A DNA stretch of 5,214 nucleotides, taken from positions 1-5,214 of the forward strand of contig JAEWYG010000148.1 of the NCBI GenBank assembly GCA_023395755.1, read 5' to 3'. Origin of the DNA: Actinomycetes bacterium (GTDB lineage: Bacteria; Actinomycetota; Coriobacteriia; Coriobacteriales; Eggerthellaceae). Each line of letters opens with the position of its first letter. The stretch's first letter is position 1. Below are positions 1 through 5,199 of this stretch, piece after piece. The position numbers and the translations under genes are program-made. Under the pieces are notes generated by a model. The model worked only from the letters and a program-made list of their open reading frames with translations, searched no databases and had not been told where the DNA came from.

Positions 1-181
1 GGTTTACAATACGTGTGACAAAGTTTGGTTTATGCTGCTTGGGCGGCTTTCTGTCTCGATGAGGCTTGCGATCAAGGAATCCTGCAGGAGCATCTTCGAC
101 AGGTGTTTGGCTCGCCGTTTTGTCGGCTTGCTGCTGCGCTGATGTCGCGCTCTGATCGTTGTCGAACGTATCGTGCGTCAT
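1..181 (-). CDS. N-terminal part of a divergent gene of unknown function (runs off the left edge)
   Basis: On the minus strand an ATG at 181-179 opens a frame of 60 stop-free codons to the window edge. An in-frame TAG lies two codons upstream, so this ATG is the natural start. The visible protein begins MTHDTFDNDQSATSAQQQAD, is rich in Asp, Gln, Ala and Thr and lacks Cys and Trp. It then turns strongly basic and Pro-rich at about residues 38-52 (many K, R, H) before the more hydrophobic FVTRIVN at the edge. This looks like a disordered cytoplasmic N-terminus, and a membrane segment could follow, but none is visible. A GAAGGAG-type ribosome binding site (194-200) sits 12 nt before the start, which is rather far, and a perfect TATAAT (227-222) lies upstream. 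I do not recognise the family. Plus-strand readings of the same bases are rich in Cys and Arg and look non-coding. Confidence 0.55.
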   Translation of the reverse strand, partial: MTHDTFDNDQSATSAQQQADKTASQTPVEDAPAGFLDRKPHRDRKPPKQHKPNFVTRIVN

Positions 182-221
182 GCCGGCCTACGGCTCCTTC
201 TTCTTGTAGGTATCCTTGCCG

Positions 222-227
222 ATTATA
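222..227 (-). promoter_or_regulatory. -10 box (TATAAT) of the leftward gene
   Basis: Read on the minus strand, bases 227-222 are a perfect TATAAT. Transcription would start near 215 and leave a leader of about 33 nt before the ATG at 181. No good -35 hexamer is found 16-18 bp upstream, which suggests a factor-assisted or weak promoter. The same AT-rich patch read rightward gives TATAGT (224-229), so a second, opposite promoter is possible here. Confidence 0.45.
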
Positions 228-247
228 GTTCATTGGCGCAACGACCC

Positions 248-261
248 CTGATGTTCATCAG
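248..261. repeat. Inverted repeat CTGATG-TT-CATCAG, possible operator
   Basis: Two perfect 6-bp arms are separated by 2 bp. The dyad is centred roughly 40 bp upstream of the predicted start of the leftward transcript, where its -35 element would be. That position suits a regulator binding site. Short palindromes also occur by chance, so the operator role is inference. Confidence 0.3.
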
Positions 262-338
262 CAAACAACAAACCTTTCAAGAACGTAAAAGATTGAGGCA
301 AGAGGTAGATGTAATTCGATGCCTTATAGCCACTGGAC

Positions 339-374
339 GCGTCTCCCTCACGCGCGAAGAAGTGAGGGAGGCGC
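339..374. repeat. Strong 13-bp inverted repeat upstream of the oxidoreductase operon
   Basis: Bases 343-351 (CTCCCTCAC) are perfectly complementary to 362-370 (GTGAGGGAG). The stem extends outward through one G-T wobble (342/371) and three more pairs (341/372, 340/373, 339/374), giving 13 bp around a 10-nt loop. No T-run follows on either strand, so it is not a standard intrinsic terminator. It could be a DNA operator just upstream of a -10 box at 391-396, or a stable hairpin in a longer 5' leader. It ends 59 nt before the preferred start codon of the first operon gene. Confidence 0.7.
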
Positions 375-390
375 TACGGCAGAGGAGCGC

Positions 391-396
391 TATACT
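391..396 (+). promoter_or_regulatory. Candidate -10 box (TATACT) for the oxidoreductase operon
   Basis: TATACT matches the sigma-70-type consensus at five of six bases and would start transcription near 403, about 30 nt before the ATG at 434. The expected -35 position holds no recognisable hexamer and lies at the edge of the 339-374 inverted repeat. That arrangement would suit an activator-dependent promoter. An upstream alternative is TATAGT at 224-229. Confidence 0.3.
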
Positions 397-422
397 TGAA
401 CGATCAGGCATGAGAGCGGAAC

Positions 423-427
423 AGGAG
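423..427 (+). promoter_or_regulatory. Ribosome binding site AGGAG that decides the start at 434
   Basis: AGGAG lies 6 nt before the ATG at 434, an ideal distance. Candidate starts further upstream in the same frame (173, 251, 410) have no comparable site. This supports a protein beginning MIEVLWHGRGGQG, which is where gamma subunits of this family normally begin. Confidence 0.75.
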
Positions 428-433
428 AGATGT

Positions 434-1537
434 ATGATCGAAGTGCTTTGGCACGGTCGAGGCGGCCAAGGAGCGTTTACGGCAGCCCGGCTGTTGGGCG
501 CGGCGGCGTCGATGAAGGAGGGCTGCTGTGCGCTGGCCTTTCCAGCATTTGGGCCCGAACGGCGCGGTGCTCCTATGCGGGCATACACTAAGATTGCGAA
601 TGCCTCCATTGGCGACCGGAGCGCCATTAAGAAAGCCGACTACGTGGTCTATTTGGATGACACGTTATTGGGTGACGGATGGGATGCCGAGCTAAAGCCA
701 GGCGGAACGGTGCTCGTAAATAGTACCGAGCATTTCGATGACGAGCGTATAAAGGCTCTGGATGCCGATGGAATCTCGGCAAATATTCTGGGAAGACCTA
801 TCCCGAACACGGTGCTTCTTGGTGCGCTTTCGAAACTGTGCAATCAGGTTGAAGCTGAGGATGTGAAGGAGGCTATCCGCCAGTATATGCCCGAAAAGCT
901 GCATGCCAAAAATATTGCCATTATCGATACCGTGCGAGAGCAGTTGGATGCAGGGGAGCAAGGCTCAGTGCAAGAAGTGGGCGCAGATGAGGGAACCTGC
1001 GTACCCTTGAGTGATGAAGTGGAAACTTGCATCTTGGCAGATGAGAAGGGTGCTGCTTGCTCTCGGAACGTTGACAGTACGTTAGAAAAAAATGAATCCT
1101 CAACCCGCCCAAGTGCAAGCATTCCCACGCTTCGCAGTGTGACGCTTGATCCGGATAGCTTTGCACATACTACTTGTTTCGAAGCGGGGCACTTGGTTAC
1201 GAAGAATGCAGGGTGGCGCAACGAGCGTCCTCTTATCAACCAGGATGCTTGTACCGGATGCCTGCAGTGTTATTTTTACTGTCCGGATGGGACCATTTTT
1301 AAAGTAGAAAAAGCGCAAACAAAAACTTCTGTCGCCATCGATTACGATTTCTGTAAAGGGTGCGGCATCTGCGCCAAGGTCTGTCCGGTAGATGCTATAA
1401 GCCTCATTTCCGAAAAAGACGCGCTTGCCAACGAAGCGAAGGGTATGCGTGAAGGGGTGCCAAGGGGCGCGTTGTCAGAAAGGGCTGCGTTAGAAAGCAT
1501 GTCTGCCGGTGGGTTTGAAAGTGAGGCTGGTGCGTAA
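434..1537 (+). CDS. porCD: 2-oxoacid (pyruvate):ferredoxin oxidoreductase, fused gamma-delta subunit
   Basis: This 367-residue protein carries two subunits that are often separate. Residues 1 to about 174 are the gamma domain, with the GRGGQG loop (8-13) and the FPAFGPERRG signature (36-45). A linker of about 60 residues follows. The delta (ferredoxin-like) domain starts near residue 235, with the family hallmark around TKNAGWRNERP. Two CxxCxxCxxxCP motifs (Cys 273, 276, 279, 283 and 307, 310, 313, 317) should bind two [4Fe-4S] clusters that carry electrons to ferredoxin. A charged tail of about 40 residues ends the protein. The start at 434 is chosen for its AGGAG site and its fit to the family. 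The frame stays open upstream to 173, so a longer N-terminus cannot be excluded. The stop overlaps the alpha gene start (TAATG), indicating coupled translation. The pyruvate assignment rests mainly on the alpha and beta subunits. Confidence 0.9.
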   Translation: MIEVLWHGRGGQGAFTAARLLGAAASMKEGCCALAFPAFGPERRGAPMRAYTKIANASIGDRSAIKKADYVVYLDDTLLGDGWDAELKPGGTVLVNSTEHFDDERIKALDADGISANILGRPIPNTVLLGALSKLCNQVEAEDVKEAIRQYMPEKLHAKNIAIIDTVREQLDAGEQGSVQEVGADEGTCVPLSDEVETCILADEKGAACSRNVDSTLEKNESSTRPSASIPTLRSVTLDPDSFAHTTCFEAGHLVTKNAGWRNERPLINQDACTGCLQCYFYCPDGTIFKVEKAQTKTSVAIDYDFCKGCGICAKVCPVDAISLISEKDALANEAKGMREGVPRGALSERAALESMSAGGFESEAGA

Positions 1538-2745
1538 TGAAGCGATTTCTTTCCGGCGATGAGGCGCTAGCTGAAGGTGTGCGCTTGGCTCGTCCGCAGG
1601 TAATCTCAGCCTATCCCATTACCCCGCAGACCGTGGTGGTAGAGCGCTTGAGTGAGATGGTTGAAGAGGGGTCTCTTGAAGCTGAATACGTGCATGTGGA
1701 GTCGGAGCATTCGGCGCTATCGTGCGCTATCGGGGCGTCGGCCACCGGTGCTCGCACGTTTACGGCTACTTCGAGCCAAGGGCTTATGTATATGGCCGAG
1801 TGCTTAACCTATGCGTCGGGCGGGCGGTTTCCCATCGTTATGATGAACGCAAACCGTGCGACCGCTCTACCATGGAATATCTACGGCGACCAGCGCGATT
1901 CGCTGGCATTGTTGGACCATGGATGGATGCAGGTATATGCCGAGAGCAATCAGGAGGCGCTTGATCTTGCTCTTATGGCCTATGCGGTGGCAGAGAATCC
2001 GGCGGTGAGTACCCCGGTTATGGTGAACCTAGATGGTTTCGCACTTACGCATACCTACGAGACGGTCGAGGTACCCGAACCCGAGCAGGCCGATGCGTTC
2101 TTGCCGCCGTATAAAGCAGCAAGCAATTGCTTCGATTTCGACTGCCCGACGAATATTGGTTTTTCTGCGGGACCGGACTACAACCGTTATTTCAAGTATT
2201 GGGAACATAAAGACATGCTCGATGCCCCTGCAGTGATCGATGAGGTGGAAACACGTTTTGCTGAGGTGTTTGGGCGCCAGTACTCCGGCATGGTTGAAGC
2301 GTATTGCTGTGAGGATGCCGATTGCGTTCTGGTCACGCTCGGGTCTATTGCTGGGCTTGCTCGCACCGTGGTGGACGACTTGCGCGCAGCGGGCAAGCGC
2401 GTGGGACTACTGCGCATTCGCTACCTGCGCCCGATGCCGAGTACGCTTATTGCCCGCGCGCTTGCAAAGGCGAAAGCGGTGGGCGTATTGGAAAAAGACG
2501 TGTCGTTTGGCGCGGAAGGCACGGTGTTCACGAATGTGAATTCCGCTTTGCAGCAGGCAGGGGCAACGGTGCCTACTTTTAATTTTGTGGGCGGCTTAGG
2601 CGGCGACGATATATCGGATGCCCAGATGGTTGGCATATTTGGCGTACTGGGCGAGGTAGTTGCCGGCGCGACCGGCATGCCTCGCGTATCGTTTTTAGGA
2701 ATTGATTCTCCTGCCGATGAGTATGTTACGGAAGGGGGGCGGTAA
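1537..2745 (+). CDS. porA: 2-oxoacid (pyruvate):ferredoxin oxidoreductase, alpha subunit
   Basis: This 402-residue protein has the normal length for a stand-alone alpha subunit. It begins MKRFLSGDEALAEG, a typical PorA start. The pyrimidine-binding domain shows YPITPQT (26-32), the E57 region VESEHSALSCAIGASATGAR, TSSQGL (78-83) and NANRA with NIYGDQRDS (104-122). The C-terminal transketolase-like domain shows VTLGS (266-270), RIRYLRPMP (293-301) and GLGGDDISD (353-361). With the beta subunit it forms the TPP active site that decarboxylates the 2-oxoacid and makes acyl-CoA. Its ATG shares one base with the preceding stop, with a weak GAGG site 10 nt upstream, so expression probably depends on coupling. 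The YPITP and NANRA segments resemble pyruvate enzymes more than 2-oxoglutarate ones. A branched-chain 2-oxoacid substrate remains possible. Confidence 0.92.
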   Translation: MKRFLSGDEALAEGVRLARPQVISAYPITPQTVVVERLSEMVEEGSLEAEYVHVESEHSALSCAIGASATGARTFTATSSQGLMYMAECLTYASGGRFPIVMMNANRATALPWNIYGDQRDSLALLDHGWMQVYAESNQEALDLALMAYAVAENPAVSTPVMVNLDGFALTHTYETVEVPEPEQADAFLPPYKAASNCFDFDCPTNIGFSAGPDYNRYFKYWEHKDMLDAPAVIDEVETRFAEVFGRQYSGMVEAYCCEDADCVLVTLGSIAGLARTVVDDLRAAGKRVGLLRIRYLRPMPSTLIARALAKAKAVGVLEKDVSFGAEGTVFTNVNSALQQAGATVPTFNFVGGLGGDDISDAQMVGIFGVLGEVVAGATGMPRVSFLGIDSPADEYVTEGGR

Positions 2746-2747
2746 CT

Positions 2748-3665
2748 ATGGCCTTGAACGCTAAAAACATTGCCAACGACGAGTTTTTCTTTGGACACAA
2801 GGCCTGTGCGGGCTGTGGAGGGTCGCTCGCCGTGCGCGCTGCCATGAAGGTGCTGGGTCCGCATGCGGTTGCCGCACTGCCAGCGGGTTGCATGAGTGCG
2901 GTTGGGTTCAACTTTCCGCAGCTTTGTTTCTCGAACAATGCTATGATCACGCCCTTTGCTGCTACAGCTGCCGTACTCACGGGTATTGAGGCAGGCTTGC
3001 GTGCGCAGGGCAAGAAGCCCGATGACTGTACAGTTGTTGGTTTTGCAGGTGACGGAGGAACGGCCGACATCGGCTTGCAGGCATTGTCGGGCGCAATTGA
3101 TCGCAACGACGACATCCTTTATATTTGCTACGACAATGAAGCTTACATGAACACGGGAATTCAGAAGAGTTCACTCACGCCCTTTGGCGCCAAGACCACT
3201 ACGACGCCGTCGGGATCTAACGTGCGGGGGTGTCTCACGCAAAAGAAGAACCTGTTTGAGATTGTAGCTGCACACGGTATTCCCTATGCTGCTACCGCAA
3301 GCGTAGGTTACTTGAACGATTTTATCCGCAAAGTGGAGCGTGCTCGCGACATTAAAGGTACGCGCTACATTCACGTTATTGCACCATGCCCGACAGGTTG
3401 GGGCTGCGATGTCGATGAAACGATAGATATTTCCAAGGACATTGTGGATACGGGCTTGTGGTATTTGGCGGAATACGAGGGCGAGCAGGAATGCGGACGT
3501 TCTGGCGGTCGTTTTAAGCTAAACCGCAACCCCCGCGAGTTCGTAAGCGTCGAGGCCTACCTGCGTCGCCAAGGCCGCTTCAAGGCGCTGACTAACGACG
3601 ATGTAGCTGTTGTCGAGCGGGGCCGCGATGCGAAGTGGGAAGCCATGCGGAGGGACTGGGCTTGA
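2748..3665 (+). CDS. porB: 2-oxoacid (pyruvate):ferredoxin oxidoreductase, beta subunit
   Basis: This 305-residue protein is full length for the family and binds thiamine pyrophosphate and one [4Fe-4S] cluster. Likely cluster ligands are Cys20 and Cys23 (HKACAGCGG), Cys48 (PAGCMSAVG) and Cys214 (APCPTGW). The TPP/Mg motif runs from GDGGTADIG (101-109) to CYDNEAYMNTGIQ (127-139). The stretch EAYMNTGIQKSSLTPFGAKT, followed by TTTPSG, is characteristic of pyruvate-type beta subunits. The reaction is 2-oxoacid + CoA + oxidised ferredoxin to acyl-CoA + CO2 + reduced ferredoxin, in the cytoplasm and oxygen-sensitive in this family. The gene starts 2 nt after the alpha stop, with a G-rich site (AAGGGG, 2732-2737) upstream. 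It is the last gene of the operon, 31 nt before the terminator. Confidence 0.93.
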   Translation: MALNAKNIANDEFFFGHKACAGCGGSLAVRAAMKVLGPHAVAALPAGCMSAVGFNFPQLCFSNNAMITPFAATAAVLTGIEAGLRAQGKKPDDCTVVGFAGDGGTADIGLQALSGAIDRNDDILYICYDNEAYMNTGIQKSSLTPFGAKTTTTPSGSNVRGCLTQKKNLFEIVAAHGIPYAATASVGYLNDFIRKVERARDIKGTRYIHVIAPCPTGWGCDVDETIDISKDIVDTGLWYLAEYEGEQECGRSGGRFKLNRNPREFVSVEAYLRRQGRFKALTNDDVAVVERGRDAKWEAMRRDWA

Positions 3666-3696
3666 CCGAGGGGCGCGTTGGTACATTGATGGAGAC

Positions 3697-3730
3697 AAAG
3701 GGCGTTGCTTAACGGTAGCGCCCTTTTTAT
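3697..3730 (+). terminator. Intrinsic terminator of the oxidoreductase operon
   Basis: AAAGGGCG (3697-3704) pairs perfectly with CGCCCTTT (3719-3726). The stem can extend inward by four pairs, two of them wobble, to leave a 6-nt loop (TTAACG). A TTTTT run covers 3724-3728. The hairpin begins 31 nt after the beta-subunit stop, so it should insulate the toxin-antitoxin operon from read-through. Confidence 0.88.
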
Positions 3731-3739
3731 TGCCCATTC

Positions 3740-3768
3740 TTATTAATAAATCAATCGTATGATATAGT
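3740..3768 (+). promoter_or_regulatory. Promoter of the toxin-antitoxin operon
   Basis: TATAGT (3763-3768) is a five-of-six -10 box, 17 bp from a weak TTATTA -35 (3740-3745). An overlapping TATGAT (3758-3763) is an equally good -10 with a poorer -35 arrangement. Either would give a leader of about 30 nt. The -35 region lies in a perfect 10-bp palindrome, TTATTAATAA (3740-3749). The segment is much more AT-rich than its surroundings and follows the operon terminator directly. Confidence 0.5.
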
Positions 3769-3791
3769 AAAATCAATCAAAAGATAGTAAA
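3748..3791. repeat. Nested direct repeats over the toxin-antitoxin promoter, likely operator
   Basis: AAATCAATC occurs at 3748-3756 and 3770-3778, a period of 22 bp. ATAGTAAA occurs at 3764-3771 and 3784-3791, a period of 20 bp. The first pair brackets the -10 region. Spacings near two helical turns would place binding sites on one DNA face, as expected for autorepression by the HTH antitoxin encoded just downstream. The sequence does not match the AACCT-N3-AGGTT operator known for MqsA. Confidence 0.45.
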
Positions 3792-3793
3792 TT

Positions 3794-3797
3794 GGAG
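3794..3797 (+). promoter_or_regulatory. Ribosome binding site (GGAG) of the antitoxin gene
   Basis: GGAG lies 5 nt before the ATG at 3803 and is the only good site near that start. It supports translation of the full HTH-containing antitoxin from 3803. Confidence 0.7.
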
Positions 3798-3802
3798 AAA
3801 AT

Positions 3803-4372
3803 ATGTCACATGATCTTACTGCGAAGGATATCAAGCGGATTCGAGAAAAGTACGGTCTGACGCAGCAGGGTTTCGCTTGCTTATTGGGACTCGGGGATGC
3901 GAGCGTCGTGCGGTACGAGAACGGGCAGACGCCCAGCAAGGCGAACGCGAACCTCATACGTGCCGCCGAGAACCCGGAGTTCGTGGCGGATTGCCTCAAA
4001 CGCGATGGAGACCTGCTTTCCGTCGGCCAGCGCGAAAAAACCGAGAAGATCGTGTACGCCCTGGTTTCATTCGTCGAGGGAGGGGACGTCATGGACATCA
4101 ACGAGATGTACGAAATCACGCTTCAGCAGGAAGTGCTCAATGAACACGCGGCCCAGGTGATGGGAGAGGTTTCGCATTTGCTCGCGGCTGCCAAAAAAGG
4201 CGGAGATATTCTTTCGGCTGCAGTGTACGAGGACGTGTTCATGCAGCTGGCGCAGGCCAAGATGCGCATTATTGACGAAGGGCATTTGAATAAGGTGAGG
4301 CTTTCGGAAATCAGAGGCCAAATCGAGGGCTTGGGGCTTTTGGCAAAGAATCGCCAAACAAAGGCAGCGTAA
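3803..4372 (+). CDS. HTH-epsilon fusion antitoxin of a zeta-type toxin-antitoxin system (PezA-like)
   Basis: This 189-residue protein has two parts. Residues about 6-58 are a helix-turn-helix of XRE/MqsA style (IREKYGLTQQGFACLLGLG, then VVRYENGQTPS), without the zinc finger of MqsA. A linker at about 70-96 leads to a C-terminal helical domain at about 97-185. The C-terminal segment MYEITLQQEVLNEHAAQV (102-119) closely follows the start of plasmid epsilon antitoxin and the C-terminal half of PezA (YE.T...E(I/V)..E..A pattern). In those families this helix blocks the ATP site of the zeta toxin. The role is therefore binding the downstream toxin and, through the HTH, probably repressing its own operon. 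The toxin gene begins 1 nt after this stop. A strong ribosome binding site and ATG inside the gene (4079-4093) may produce the C-terminal domain alone. Homology is read by eye from remembered sequences. Confidence 0.82.
   Translation: MSHDLTAKDIKRIREKYGLTQQGFACLLGLGDASVVRYENGQTPSKANANLIRAAENPEFVADCLKRDGDLLSVGQREKTEKIVYALVSFVEGGDVMDINEMYEITLQQEVLNEHAAQVMGEVSHLLAAAKKGGDILSAAVYEDVFMQLAQAKMRIIDEGHLNKVRLSEIRGQIEGLGLLAKNRQTKAA
4079..4093 (+). promoter_or_regulatory. Internal Shine-Dalgarno and ATG at the antitoxin domain boundary
   Basis: GGAGG (4079-4083), inside the longer purine run GAGGGAGGGG, stands 7 nt before an in-frame ATG at 4091, which is Met97 of the antitoxin. This site is stronger than the one used for the full-length protein. 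Initiation would yield a 93-residue protein (4091-4372) starting MDINEMYEITL, almost exactly the epsilon-like domain and close to the roughly 90 residues of plasmid epsilon. Whether ribosomes use it is inference. Confidence 0.5.
4339..4358 (+). other. Small hairpin just before the toxin ribosome binding site
   Basis: TTTGGC (4339-4344) and GCCAAA (4353-4358) form a perfect 6-bp stem with an 8-nt loop. It ends 2 nt before the weak AAGG site (4361-4364) that precedes the toxin GTG. Such a hairpin could limit independent toxin translation and make it depend on ribosomes finishing the antitoxin. It also encodes LLAKNRQ, so chance is possible. Confidence 0.35.
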
Positions 4373-4373
4373 C

Positions 4374-5153
4374 GTGGAAGGCCTTGAACAATACTTGGAC
4401 GAGGTATTTTACGAAGAACTTGGAAAAATTGTGAGCGCCCTTGTCGTTGATAAGCGCATCGGTTTGTCTGTCAATCCCCGAGCAATTTTGCTTGGAGGAC
4501 AAAGTGGCGCGGGCAAAACAACGTTGCATAATATTTTTCGTACTGCAATGAAAAACAATGTGGTTGTTATCAACGGTGACGAGTACCGCGCTTTTCATCC
4601 GCAGTATAGGCGGATAAGCGAAAAATACGGTATTGATGCTCCCGCACATACGGCCGCATGGGCGGGACGGATGGTAGAAGCCGTCGTCGACGCTCTTTCC
4701 ATCACGGGATACAATCTTATTATTGAAGGAACGCTGCGAACGTCTGAAGTTCCCCTCAAAACCGCAACGCTCCTGCGCGGTCGCGGCTATAAGGTCTCGC
4801 TGGCGCTTATGGCGGTGAAACCCGAGATATCGCTCGTAAGCTGCCAGTTGCGCTATGAGCAGATGCGCATCGCAGGCACCGCGCCGCGTGCGGTCGATCC
4901 CGCCCATCACCTCTCGATTGTCGAAGGCATCGTCAAGAACCTGGAAGTGCTCGAAGATTCGGGCCTGTTTGATAGCGTGAGCCTCTATGCGAGAAACGAG
5001 CAGCGGCTGTTTCCTTCCGACGATGTTGAAAGCCAGGGACGGGCATGCGAGGCGCTTGAACGGATACTCTTCGGCGGCTGGACTGAAGAGGAGCGCGGAC
5101 ACCTGACGTACTTAGAACGGCGTTTGTCCGAAACGTGCAATTCTTCATCCTAA
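4374..5153 (+). CDS. Zeta/PezT-family toxin, UDP-N-acetylglucosamine kinase
   Basis: This 259-residue protein is close in length to PezT. It carries the zeta fold: Walker A GGQSGAGKTT (41-50, Lys48), INGDEYRAFHP (66-76) with the probable catalytic base Asp69, and IEGTLRTSEVP (117-127) with Glu118, Thr120 and Arg122. RYEQM (160-164) and PRAVDPAHH (171-179) supply the two conserved arginines (160, 172). All key positions of plasmid zeta (K46, D67, E116, T118, R120, R158, R171) therefore have counterparts, so the toxin should be active. Family members phosphorylate UDP-N-acetylglucosamine and so block peptidoglycan synthesis unless bound by epsilon/PezA. The start is GTG, 1 nt after the antitoxin stop, with only a weak AAGG site. 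Weak, coupled initiation would keep toxin below antitoxin. The frame ends in a low-complexity Ser tail with no sign of disruption. Confidence 0.9.
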   Translation: MEGLEQYLDEVFYEELGKIVSALVVDKRIGLSVNPRAILLGGQSGAGKTTLHNIFRTAMKNNVVVINGDEYRAFHPQYRRISEKYGIDAPAHTAAWAGRMVEAVVDALSITGYNLIIEGTLRTSEVPLKTATLLRGRGYKVSLALMAVKPEISLVSCQLRYEQMRIAGTAPRAVDPAHHLSIVEGIVKNLEVLEDSGLFDSVSLYARNEQRLFPSDDVESQGRACEALERILFGGWTEEERGHLTYLERRLSETCNSSS

Positions 5154-5182
5154 GAGATTCCAGTGGCGAGATGCAGTTGGCC

Positions 5183-5199
5183 GGCAAAGGCCTTTTGCC
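5183..5199 (+). other. Hairpin after the toxin gene, possible weak terminator
   Basis: GGCAAA (5183-5188) pairs with TTTGCC (5194-5199) around a 5-nt loop, 29 nt after the toxin stop. No T-run follows on either strand, so termination here is doubtful. The remaining bases to 5214 show no gene. Confidence 0.25.

Noticed and set aside
25..228. Plus-strand open frame starting at TTG 25
   Set aside because: It has no ribosome binding site and a Cys/Arg-rich implausible protein, and it overlaps the better minus-strand frame and its promoter.
339..374. Inverted repeat as an intrinsic terminator
   Set aside because: No T-run follows the stem in either direction.
1712..1733. Near-tandem repeat of GCGCTATCG in the alpha gene
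   Set aside because: It encodes the conserved SALSCAIG segment of the subunit, so the repetition is best explained by protein sequence and codon choice.
2421..3115. Minus-strand open frames across the alpha/beta junction
   Set aside because: They are antisense to two strongly identified genes and show no motif of their own.
4311..5102. Long minus-strand open frame (263 codons) antisense to the toxin gene
   Set aside because: Its translation has no recognisable domain and is rich in Arg, Cys, His and Ser as expected for antisense readings, while the plus strand carries an unmistakable zeta kinase with all motifs.
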